Assembly (NCBI GenBank): GCA_903928325.1
Contig: CAIYQF010000083.1
Span: 1-13,321 of the forward strand
DNA: 13,321 nucleotides
Source: an uncultured beta proteobacterium
Lineage (GTDB): Bacteria > Pseudomonadota > Gammaproteobacteria > Burkholderiales > Burkholderiaceae_C
Direction: 5' to 3'
Both the position numbers and the translations under genes were made by a program. Of the stretch, positions 1 to 6,164 are shown piece by piece. The number at the start of each line of letters is the position of its first letter. Position 1 is the stretch's first letter. Under the pieces are notes generated by a model. That model saw only the letters and a program-made list of their open reading frames with translations. It made no database searches and was not told the origin of the DNA.

Positions 1-918
1 AAATCAGCCGCCAAGCCGGCACCAACCGTGGCCAAAAAAGCCGTGGTCGCAACCAAAAAGCCTGCTCCCGCCAAGGCGTCGGTAAAAACCCCGGCCCCAA
101 GCAAGAAGCCCGCAGCCACAGTGCCCGTGAAAGCGGCTGCTAAGAAGTCCGTCCCGGCCAAAGCTGCGCCCTCCAAACCCCAACCGCCCACACCCAAAGT
201 AGCGGCAACGCCCAAAGCCAAGTCCCCAGTGAATCCTCCCGTTCCGAAATCTGTTCCCGCTCCCGCCGCAACCCCGATCGCACCGGTCGTTGCGACGGCT
301 TCAAACAATGTCATACCCATCAAGTCGGGACGCCCCTCGTCCCGACTGGCGCAGCTGACGGTACCTTCCATGGCGCAATCGGTGGCGTCCACGGCTGCCA
401 AGGCCAGCTACGGCCCGTCCAACGGTTCGCCCACCATCGCGCTAGTCATACCGGCCATCGTCAAAAAAGACAGTAAGCTGGCCAACAACTGGAAGAACAA
501 GCCCGTTGCCCAGTTGAGCGACGCCGAACTCATGGCCATGCCGGACTCTGAATACATGAACGAGACCCAGTTGGCGGCGTTTCGTCTGAAGCTGTCGGCA
601 CTGAAGCTGGGCATCCTCAACAGTGCGGGAGAGACCACCGAACACCTGCGCGAAGATACGTCCGTGGTACCCGACCCAGCCGACCGGGCCACCATCGAAG
701 AAGAACACGCGCTAGAGCTGCGCACCCGCGACCGCGAGCGCAAACTGCTCAAGAAGATCGAGCAGTCCATTGCACGCATCGACGCGGGCGACTACGGGTA
801 CTGCGACGAAACCGGGGAGCCCATTGGCGTGGGCCGCTTACTGGCACGCCCCACGGCCACCTTGTCGCTTGAGGCGCAGCAACGCCGCGAACTCAAACAA
901 AAAATGTTTGGTGACTAA
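1..918 (+). CDS. dksA: DksA/TraR-family RNA polymerase-binding transcription factor with basic N-terminal tail (5' end outside window)
   Basis: DksA binds in the RNA polymerase secondary channel and, with ppGpp, adjusts initiation at stable RNA and amino acid promoters. The reading frame is open from base 1, so the true start probably lies upstream; a GTG at 28 would give 296 residues but has no clear ribosome binding site. Numbering from that GTG, residues 1 to about 85 are rich in Lys, Ala and Pro, like a histone H1 tail. Residues about 175-296 match the DksA core (E. coli DksA is 151 residues in total). The coiled-coil tip motif DxxDxA is present as DPADRA (216-221), followed by the conserved EEEHALELRTRDRERKL stretch. 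Of the four zinc-finger cysteines only C259 remains; the others are T262, S280 and A283, within the YCDETGEPIG and TLSLEAQ segments. Similar cysteine-poor DksA proteins are known in alphaproteobacteria, so a folded, active protein is likely. Family assignment is firm; the tail's role is unknown. Confidence 0.9.
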   Translation, partial: KSAAKPAPTVAKKAVVATKKPAPAKASVKTPAPSKKPAATVPVKAAAKKSVPAKAAPSKPQPPTPKVAATPKAKSPVNPPVPKSVPAPAATPIAPVVATASNNVIPIKSGRPSSRLAQLTVPSMAQSVASTAAKASYGPSNGSPTIALVIPAIVKKDSKLANNWKNKPVAQLSDAELMAMPDSEYMNETQLAAFRLKLSALKLGILNSAGETTEHLREDTSVVPDPADRATIEEEHALELRTRDRERKLLKKIEQSIARIDAGDYGYCDETGEPIGVGRLLARPTATLSLEAQQRRELKQKMFGD

Positions 919-925
919 TCCCTCA

Positions 926-951
926 GCCTCATCGGCCTCTGAGCATGAGGC
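926..951 (+). other. Inverted repeat after dksA (possible weak terminator or attenuator hairpin)
   Basis: GCCTCAT (926-932) and ATGAGGC (945-951) form a perfect 7-bp stem with a 12-base loop, 8 bases after the dksA stop codon. No run of T follows, so it is not a standard intrinsic terminator. It could weakly separate dksA from the next gene or protect the dksA mRNA 3' end. A competing 5-bp pairing (CTCAG 922-926 with CTGAG 939-943) is also possible. Confidence 0.3.
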
Positions 952-986
952 AAACCAGCCCATAACTGTTTGGCGCTACCACCACC

Positions 987-2480
987 ATGCGCGGCCACAA
1001 CCCTGATGCGGCACATGCCGAGCGCCTGCGGCACATGCTGCTGGTGCGCAAGCAAGAGTTTGGGTATTTGCGTACGGTGCTGCGCGAGCAAGGACACAGC
1101 GCGGACCATGTGATGGGCGGCTTTCCGGGCCGCAGCGCCAAGGGCGCTCGTGCGCGTGACGAAACGCTCAAAAAAATTGATGCCGTCGAGGCCCAATTGG
1201 AGTCCCTGTGGGTAGCAAGCCGCGCCAAGATTCCCGTCGATGGGCTACCCCTGGCGGACGCACCGTCACCGAGCCCCGATGCAGGTAAGGCCAAAGCGGG
1301 TCTCTCGCGCACTCAAGAAGCACCCCGCCCCGTGGTAACGCCGCCCGCCTTGCTGATGGATGGGGGCGTGCAATGGGACTTGAACGAAGGCCGCACGACG
1401 CACACCGGTGTGCGGTGGACTGCCATCCTCGACACAGCGGCCAGCGACGAGACCATCGTTTCGGCGGCCGTTCTTTTTGCCCACGGGAATCCCCAGCAAG
1501 CAGCAGAGCATTTGCTTACGGCACTCAAAGCCAAACAGGCACGCGAAGAACACACATTTACCCTGGTTTTATGCCTGCTGGAGGCTTTGCGCGCCATGGG
1601 CGACCAGAACCGGTTTGACTGGGCCGTGCTGGAATACGTTGAATACTGGAACGGCGTTACCCCGCAGTGGCGCACGGACGCGGCGCCGGATCAACCCGGC
1701 ACCAAACGCAACAACAAGTCCAGCGCCAGCGGCCAAGACGACGGTGCAGACGAGCCACTGGAGGCGTTCTGGCGCTGCCCACCAACCTGGGACGCTGAAG
1801 CATCCGCAGTGCTGTGCCAGGACCTGGAAAACAAGCGCAGCTACGCCATTGATTGGGCCGAGCTCCAGCACATCACCCCGCAGGCCGCCGCCGTGGCCAG
1901 CTCCAGCATAGAAAAACTGTGCCAGCGACCGGTCCATCTGGTGTTTTTTTCCACGGCGAACTTGCTAGCGGTCTTGCGCAACAGCACGCCGCAAGGGAAG
2001 TCCTTGAGCGACCGAAGTGCTTGGACTTTGCGCTTTGGCTTGCTGCAGTTGGCCCGGGAGCACGAAGAATTCGAGCGCGCTGCGCTGGACTACTGCATGA
2101 CCTATTTGGAAACGGCTCCCAACTGGAAACCGGCTTTGGGTAGCTTTGTCAGCGACGGTGTGGCGCCTGCCCGTGCGGCCATGGGCCGAAAGGGCGAGGC
2201 GGGACCCATCTGGCATTTGCAGGGTGAAATCCTGGGATCCTATGCCCTGGGCCTGCCCGACCCGCAACAGCATCCTGGGCCGACCCCCATTCGCGTTGCG
2301 TGCCACGACCTGGTGCGCATGGACGGGAGTTCCACCAGCGCCTTGCTGGAATGGATCAGTACGGCACAAAGCCATGCCTGCGAAATTCACTTTGACGGGG
2401 TTTCCTTGCTGGTTGCTGCGTTTTGGAGTGCTCTGGGCATCGACTCCCAGGTCCACATCCACCTGCGCGGCCTGCGCTAA
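987..2480 (+). CDS. Double STAS-like domain protein of Burkholderiales type, function unknown
   Basis: A soluble 497-residue protein with no signal peptide or membrane segment. Residues about 1-75 are charged and helical. Residues about 125-228 look helical, TPR-like, and end in a signature F210-x-x-A-x-L-E-Y-...-P226-x-W228. A polar linker (229-255) leads to a STAS-like domain (about 256-335). The same signature returns as F362-x-x-A-x-L-D-Y-...-P378-x-W380, followed by a second STAS-like domain (about 407-497). In the second copy the segment R-M-D-G-S-S (444-449) aligns with the D-S-S-G phosphorylation loop of SpoIIAA, putting S448 at the phospho-serine position; the first copy has I-T-P-Q there. 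I recall similar STAS proteins encoded in many Burkholderiales, but their role is not established. STAS domains often act in anti-sigma or phospho-signalling pathways or in MlaB-like transport regulation; none of these is shown here. ATG 987 is the only sensible start because a stop lies in frame at 963. No Shine-Dalgarno sequence precedes it. The gene follows dksA by 68 bases and could share its transcript. Confidence 0.7.
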   Translation: MRGHNPDAAHAERLRHMLLVRKQEFGYLRTVLREQGHSADHVMGGFPGRSAKGARARDETLKKIDAVEAQLESLWVASRAKIPVDGLPLADAPSPSPDAGKAKAGLSRTQEAPRPVVTPPALLMDGGVQWDLNEGRTTHTGVRWTAILDTAASDETIVSAAVLFAHGNPQQAAEHLLTALKAKQAREEHTFTLVLCLLEALRAMGDQNRFDWAVLEYVEYWNGVTPQWRTDAAPDQPGTKRNNKSSASGQDDGADEPLEAFWRCPPTWDAEASAVLCQDLENKRSYAIDWAELQHITPQAAAVASSSIEKLCQRPVHLVFFSTANLLAVLRNSTPQGKSLSDRSAWTLRFGLLQLAREHEEFERAALDYCMTYLETAPNWKPALGSFVSDGVAPARAAMGRKGEAGPIWHLQGEILGSYALGLPDPQQHPGPTPIRVACHDLVRMDGSSTSALLEWISTAQSHACEIHFDGVSLLVAAFWSALGIDSQVHIHLRGLR

Positions 2481-2486
2481 GCGCAG
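2472..2486 (+). other. Perfect palindrome spanning the stop codon of the STAS gene
   Basis: CTGCGC, then the stop codon TAA, then GCGCAG. The 6-bp GC-rich stem has the TAA stop codon as its 3-base loop. No T run follows. It may contribute to transcript 3'-end stability, or be chance in GC-rich DNA. Confidence 0.3.
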
Positions 2487-2513
2487 CACCTGGCGCCGCT
2501 GCGGTTTGCGCAA

Positions 2514-2526
2514 GCCCGAAGCGGGC
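2514..2526 (+). terminator. Possible weak terminator hairpin downstream of the STAS gene
   Basis: GCCCG (2514-2518), loop AAG, CGGGC (2522-2526): a compact GC-rich stem of 5 bp located 34 bases after the stop codon and before the AT-rich promoter region. Position suits transcription termination between the dksA/STAS unit and the dcw operon. There is no U tract, so it would be a poor intrinsic terminator; Rho-dependent ending is as likely. Confidence 0.25.
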
Positions 2527-2655
2527 ACCGCGCCCATTTCACGCATTACTTTCAGTGACTCAGCTAAGTACTTAATTTAGAACGTCTTTTATTCGTTTTG
2601 GAATGAAAAGTCGCATCTAAGTCTTTGATTTCATTGGAAAAATTTCACCCACGCC

Positions 2656-2685
2656 TTCGCTAATTACCGAATTTACTGGTAAAGT
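2656..2685 (+). promoter_or_regulatory. Candidate sigma-70 promoter with extended -10 element upstream of mraZ
   Basis: TGG followed by TAAAGT (2677-2685) fits an extended -10 (TGn plus a 4/6 match to TATAAT). TTCGCT (2656-2661) is a poor -35 (3/6) at an 18-base spacing, which is tolerable for an extended -10 promoter. The -10 runs into the first operator repeat, which fits autorepression by MraZ. Several other weak hexamers lie nearby, so the exact promoter is uncertain. Confidence 0.3.
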
Positions 2686-2721
2686 GCAAATAAGTGCAAA
2701 TAAGTGGTAAATAGTGCCGAA
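2682..2721 (+). promoter_or_regulatory. MraZ operator: four direct repeats at 10-bp period
   Basis: Four consecutive 10-mers start at 2682, 2692, 2702 and 2712: AAGTGCAAAT, AAGTGCAAAT, AAGTGGTAAA and TAGTGCCGAA. The AGTG core sits at exactly the same place in each, so all cores face the same side of the helix. MraZ is known to bind tandem repeats with this period in front of its own gene (TGGGN plus 5-base spacer in E. coli; AAAGTG-type repeats in mycoplasmas). Position, period and core agree with an autoregulatory MraZ box. Binding itself is inferred. Confidence 0.75.
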
Positions 2722-2753
2722 GACACGCCGCTTTTTGGATCCTGTTGGAAAAA

Positions 2754-2757
2754 GAGG
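2754..2757 (+). promoter_or_regulatory. Ribosome binding site fixing the mraZ start at GTG 2766
   Basis: GAGG sits 8 bases before GTG 2766. In-frame TTG 2745 and GTG 2757 and 2763 lie upstream of, on, or too close to this site. Starting at 2766 also gives the usual family beginning, M-F-Q-G-A. Confidence 0.7.
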
Positions 2758-2765
2758 TGTTTGTG

Positions 2766-3194
2766 GTGTTTCAAGGTGCTTCGTCACTCACGTTGGATGC
2801 AAAAGGTCGGCTCTCCGTGCCCACCCGGCACCGTGACGTGCTCAATGCACTGGCAGCGGGCTTGCTCACCATAACCAAACACCCGCACGGTTGCCTGATG
2901 ATTTTCCCCCGCCCGGAATGGGACCTGTTTCGCGACCGCATCTCGGCCCTGCCGATGTCGGCGCAGTGGTGGAAGCGGATTTTTTTGGGCAACGCCATGG
3001 ACGTCGAAATCGACGGCACCGGGCGCATCCTTATTTCTCCCGAGCTGCGCCAAGGTGCGGGCATCAGCAAAGAAACCGTCTTGCTGGGCATGGGCAACCA
3101 CTTCGAGCTGTGGGACAAAGCCAACTACGAGGCCCTGGAAGCCAAGGCCATGCAAGAGCAAATGCCCGACGTCTTTAAAGACTTCTCTTTTTGA
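2766..3194 (+). CDS. mraZ: Transcriptional regulator MraZ
   Basis: MraZ is a ring-forming DNA-binding protein that regulates the dcw operon, usually repressing its own promoter. The 142-residue product has the expected two AbrB/SpoVT-like halves, each with a D-x-x-x-R motif: D11-A-K-G-R15 in the N-terminal half (SLTLDAKGRLSVP) and D83-G-T-G-R87 in the C-terminal half (VEIDGTGRILISPELR). The family-typical segment FPRPEWDLF and the W-W-K-R-I-F-L-G-N stretch lie between them. The start is a GTG with a GAGG 8 bases upstream, giving the usual M-F-Q-G beginning. It is the first gene of the operon, with four 10-bp operator repeats about 50 bases upstream and rsmH 8 bases downstream. Family assignment is certain; its regulon beyond this operon cannot be read here. 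Confidence 0.95.
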   Translation: MFQGASSLTLDAKGRLSVPTRHRDVLNALAAGLLTITKHPHGCLMIFPRPEWDLFRDRISALPMSAQWWKRIFLGNAMDVEIDGTGRILISPELRQGAGISKETVLLGMGNHFELWDKANYEALEAKAMQEQMPDVFKDFSF

Positions 3195-3202
3195 GCGCCG
3201 CA

Positions 3203-4144
3203 ATGCACGCGCTGCCAGCCCATGCCACGGTTCTGTTAACCCAAGCCGTCGACGCTTTACTCGACGCCCCGGCTCCACCGCCACCCCAAGACGGTCTGTA
3301 CATCGACGCCACATTTGGCCGCGGCGGCCACACGCGCGAAATCTTGTCGCGCCTGTCTGAGCGCGGGCGCGTGCTGGCGTTTGACCGCGACCCCGAGGCA
3401 GCGGCGCAGGCCCAAGCCATCGCCGACCCGCGCTTTTCCATCCGCCAAGAAGGTTTTTCCCACCTAGGACAGTTGCCCAGCACCAGCGTGGCGGGCATTT
3501 TGATGGACCTGGGCGTGAGCTCACCCCAAATTGACACGCCAGCGCGGGGCTTTAGCTTTCGCTTCGAGGGCCCCTTGGACATGCGCATGGACACCACGCG
3601 CGGTATCAGCGTGGCGCAGTGGTTGGTCGACGCAGATGTCGAGAACATTACGGAGGTGATACGTGACTACGGCGAAGAACGGTTTGCTGGCGCCATTGCA
3701 AAGGCGATTGTGGCTCGCCGACAAGAACGGGGCCCTCTTTCAACCACCACCGAACTGGCCCAACTCGTGGCTGACACGGTCAAAACCCGCGAGCCGGGCC
3801 AGAACCCTGCAACGCGCACATTTCAGGCTTTTCGGATTTTCATCAATGCCGAGCTTGAGGAGCTACAGCAGGCGCTAGACGCCGCGCTGCTGGTGTTGCA
3901 GCCCGGTGGCCGCCTGGTGGTGATCAGCTTTCACTCCCTCGAAGACCGCATCGTCAAGCAGTTCATCGCCAAGCACTCCAAAGACGAGTACGACCGGCGC
4001 ACCCCCTTTGCAGCGCCCAAGCCCATGCGCTTGCGCGCCTTGGGCCGCAGCCGCCCCAGCGCCGCAGAAATTTCGGCCAATGCGCGCTCACGCAGCGCCA
4101 TCATGCGGGTCGCGGTGCGCACCGATGTGGGAGCGCTCGCATGA
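3203..4144 (+). CDS. rsmH: 16S rRNA (cytosine(1402)-N(4))-methyltransferase RsmH (MraW)
   Basis: RsmH transfers a methyl group from S-adenosylmethionine to N4 of C1402 in 16S rRNA, tuning the ribosomal P site. From ATG 3203 the protein is 313 residues, the same length as E. coli RsmH. The SAM-binding loop DATFGRGGHT is at residues 35-44. The acidic F-D-R-D-P, the M-D-L-G-V-S-S-P-Q block, N-P-A-T-R-T-F-Q-A-F-R, and the C-terminal V-I-S-F-H-S-L-E-D-R motif all match the family. A TTG at 3191 overlapping the mraZ stop is possible in frame, but the ATG gives the family length and its usual N-terminus (H-A-T-V-L-L). Ribosome binding before the ATG is weak (GAG at 3193-3195), suggesting coupling to mraZ translation. 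The 3' end overlaps ftsL by 4 bases (ATGA). Confidence 0.96.
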   Translation: MHALPAHATVLLTQAVDALLDAPAPPPPQDGLYIDATFGRGGHTREILSRLSERGRVLAFDRDPEAAAQAQAIADPRFSIRQEGFSHLGQLPSTSVAGILMDLGVSSPQIDTPARGFSFRFEGPLDMRMDTTRGISVAQWLVDADVENITEVIRDYGEERFAGAIAKAIVARRQERGPLSTTTELAQLVADTVKTREPGQNPATRTFQAFRIFINAELEELQQALDAALLVLQPGGRLVVISFHSLEDRIVKQFIAKHSKDEYDRRTPFAAPKPMRLRALGRSRPSAAEISANARSRSAIMRVAVRTDVGALA

Positions 4145-4425
4145 ACCGCATCAATGTGCTGCTGGCGCTGGCCATCTTGGGCAGCGCCATGTATTTGGTG
4201 GGTGTGCAATATGAATCACGCCGCTTGTTCACCGAGCTAGAGCGCACGCAACGCGAAGCGCGCAGGCTCAGCACCGAGTACGAACGCTTGCAGGTCGAAA
4301 AACGCAGCCAGGCCACGCCAGCGCGGGTTGAGCGCCTGGCACGCGAAAAGCTGCAAATGCGCCAGGTCTCGCCTGGCATCACCATGTACCTGGGCAGCGG
4401 CGACGCCACCCAGCAACAGCCATGA
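4141..4425 (+). CDS. ftsL: Cell division protein FtsL
   Basis: FtsL is a small bitopic divisome protein that pairs with FtsB through its periplasmic coiled coil and, with FtsQ, helps activate FtsWI. The 94-residue product has one transmembrane helix at about residues 4-22 after a very short cytoplasmic end. An Arg/Glu-rich coiled coil follows (about 25-62: the E-L-E-R-T-Q-R-E-A-R-R-L heptads). The C-terminal tail has the typical R-V-E-R-L-A-R-E-K-L-Q-M-R sequence. Sequence conservation in FtsL is low, so the call rests on size, topology and position between rsmH and ftsI. ATGA overlaps join it to both neighbours, implying translational coupling. Confidence 0.93.
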   Translation: MNRINVLLALAILGSAMYLVGVQYESRRLFTELERTQREARRLSTEYERLQVEKRSQATPARVERLAREKLQMRQVSPGITMYLGSGDATQQQP

Positions 4426-6164
4426 GCCGCAGCATCCGCTACACCGCCAGCCCGCTGCTGACCAGCAAGACGCCGGTATGGCGCAGCAAGTTCGTGGTGG
4501 CCACGATTGCGCTGGGGTTTGTGGGTCTGGGCGCGCGCGCGGCCTACATCCAGGTGTTCAACAACGACTTCTTCCAACACCAAGGTGAGGTGCGCTATAA
4601 CCGCACGCTGCCGCTGCCGGCCAACCGGGGGCGCATCTTGGACCGCAATGGTTTGATTTTGGCCTCCAGCGTGCCTGCACCCAGCATCTGGGCCATTCCC
4701 GAAGACGTGGAATTGGACGCCAGCCAGCGCCAGAACCTTGCCAAACTCTTGGGCATCGATCTGGCAGAGCTGAACAAGAAGTTGGCCGACGAGGACAAGA
4801 GCTTTGTCTGGCTCAAGCGCCAGGTGGACCCCGATCACGTCAAAGAAATCGCCGACTTGAATCTCAAGGGCATCTACCAGCGCACCGAGTTCCGCCGCCA
4901 ATACCCCGAGGGCGAGGCCGCCGCCCACATCGTGGGATTTACCAACGTCGAAGACAACGGGCAAGAAGGCATCGAGCTTTTGTACAACAGCACCTTGCTG
5001 GGTCGCGCGGGTTTTCGCCATGTCATCAAGGACCGCCTGGGCCACGCCGTCGAACAAATCGGTGAAACCGTTGCCCCAGCCGCTGGCCAGGACGTGCAAC
5101 TCAGCATTGACACCAAGGTACAGTTTTTTGCCTACCAAAAGCTGCGCGACGCCGTGCTGGCCAACCGCGCCCAGGCCGGCAGCATCGTGGTGATCGACGC
5201 CAGCACGGGCGAAGTGCTTGCGCTGGCCAACTACCCGAGCTACAACCCGGAAAAGCGCACCAACCTCAGCGGCGCACAACTGCGCAACCGGGCGCTGACC
5301 GACACCTTTGAGCCCGGTTCAGTGATGAAGCCCTTCACCATTGGGCTGGCCTTGAATACCGGGCGGGTGAAAACGTCGACCATCATCGACACCTCACCCG
5401 GCTCGGTCACCATCACTGGCGCCACCATCCGCGACGCCCACCCGCACGGTGCCTTGACGGTGGAGCAAGTCATCCAGGTGTCGAGCAACGTCGGCACCAC
5501 CAAAATCGCCATGCAGTTGCCTGCCAGCGAAATGTGGGAGACGTTCTCTGGCGCAGGCTTTGGGCAAAAGCCCCAGATCGAGTTTCCAGGCGTGGTGTCC
5601 GGGCGTCTGCGTCCGGCCAAAAGCTGGCGCCCCATTGAGCAGGCCACGGCCTCGTACGGCTACGGCTTATCGGCCTCGTTGTTTCAAATGGTGCGCTCCT
5701 ACACCGTGTTTTCGCACGATGGCCAGGTGATACGTGCCACCTTGCTCAAAAACAGCGAACCCGCCGTGGGCGTGCCGGTGTTTAGCGCCGACACCGCCGC
5801 AAAGGTGCGCAAAATGCTGCAAATGGCCGCAGGCCCCGGCGGCACAGGTCCCAAGGCGCAAACCGCCGGTTATTCGGTCGGTGGTAAATCCGGCACCGCC
5901 TACAAACAGATTGGCAAAGGCTACGGCAGCGACGGCAACCGCAAATACCGCAGCTGGTTTGTTGGCATGGCACCCATCGAACACCCGCGCATCATCGTAG
6001 GCGTCATGCTCGACGAGCCCAGCGCTGGCAAATACTTTGGCGGCGACGTGGCCGCTCCCGTATTCAGTGAGACGGTGCAGCAAACCCTGCGTGTCATGGG
6101 TGTGCAACCCGACATTGCCATCCAGCCACAAATCGTGGCCAAAGCGGTCGCCGAGAGCTTTTGA
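4422..6164 (+). CDS. ftsI: Septal peptidoglycan D,D-transpeptidase FtsI (penicillin-binding protein 3)
   Basis: FtsI cross-links septal peptidoglycan in the periplasm as partner of the glycosyltransferase FtsW and is the target of PBP3-specific beta-lactams. The 580-residue class B PBP (E. coli 588) has a short basic cytoplasmic end and a membrane anchor at about residues 24-43. A pedestal domain opens with the R-G-R-I-L-D-R-N-G motif (69-77). The transpeptidase motifs are all intact: S300-V-M-K303 (acylated serine), S354-S-N356, and K489-S-G-T492. The start overlaps ftsL by 4 bases; the stop overlaps the murE ATG by one base (TGATG). Nothing suggests truncation or mosaic structure. Confidence 0.97.
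   Translation: MSRSIRYTASPLLTSKTPVWRSKFVVATIALGFVGLGARAAYIQVFNNDFFQHQGEVRYNRTLPLPANRGRILDRNGLILASSVPAPSIWAIPEDVELDASQRQNLAKLLGIDLAELNKKLADEDKSFVWLKRQVDPDHVKEIADLNLKGIYQRTEFRRQYPEGEAAAHIVGFTNVEDNGQEGIELLYNSTLLGRAGFRHVIKDRLGHAVEQIGETVAPAAGQDVQLSIDTKVQFFAYQKLRDAVLANRAQAGSIVVIDASTGEVLALANYPSYNPEKRTNLSGAQLRNRALTDTFEPGSVMKPFTIGLALNTGRVKTSTIIDTSPGSVTITGATIRDAHPHGALTVEQVIQVSSNVGTTKIAMQLPASEMWETFSGAGFGQKPQIEFPGVVSGRLRPAKSWRPIEQATASYGYGLSASLFQMVRSYTVFSHDGQVIRATLLKNSEPAVGVPVFSADTAAKVRKMLQMAAGPGGTGPKAQTAGYSVGGKSGTAYKQIGKGYGSDGNRKYRSWFVGMAPIEHPRIIVGVMLDEPSAGKYFGGDVAAPVFSETVQQTLRVMGVQPDIAIQPQIVAKAVAESF

Larger units (their letters stand above)
2481..2765 (+). promoter_or_regulatory. Intergenic control region of the dcw operon
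   Basis: This 285-base stretch holds no gene. From about 2560 to 2715 it is clearly AT-rich against a GC-rich background, as expected for a promoter. From left to right it holds two short GC hairpins, an inverted repeat AATGAAA (2602-2608) / TTTCATT (2629-2635), a candidate extended -10 element, four 10-bp direct repeats, and the mraZ ribosome binding site. It separates the dksA/STAS pair from the dcw operon and most likely drives mraZ and all genes downstream. Confidence 0.7.

Noticed and set aside
2682..2721. Short tandem repeats as a CRISPR array or as a variable microsatellite
   Set aside because: Units are 10 bases with no unique spacers, and the position directly before mraZ is explained by the MraZ operator.
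2745..2768. TTG 2745, GTG 2757 or GTG 2763 as the mraZ start
   Set aside because: GTG 2766 has a GAGG at the right distance and yields the conserved M-F-Q-G beginning; the others lie upstream of, on, or too close to that site.
3191..3205. TTG 3191 as the rsmH start, overlapping the mraZ stop
   Set aside because: ATG 3203 gives the usual family length and N-terminus, and no ribosome binding site precedes the TTG.
4101..5279. 392-codon open frame on the minus strand across ftsL and ftsI
   Set aside because: It is antisense to two genes with intact family motifs, and its composition is what GC-rich codon bias produces on the opposite strand. No recognisable domain or ribosome binding site was seen.
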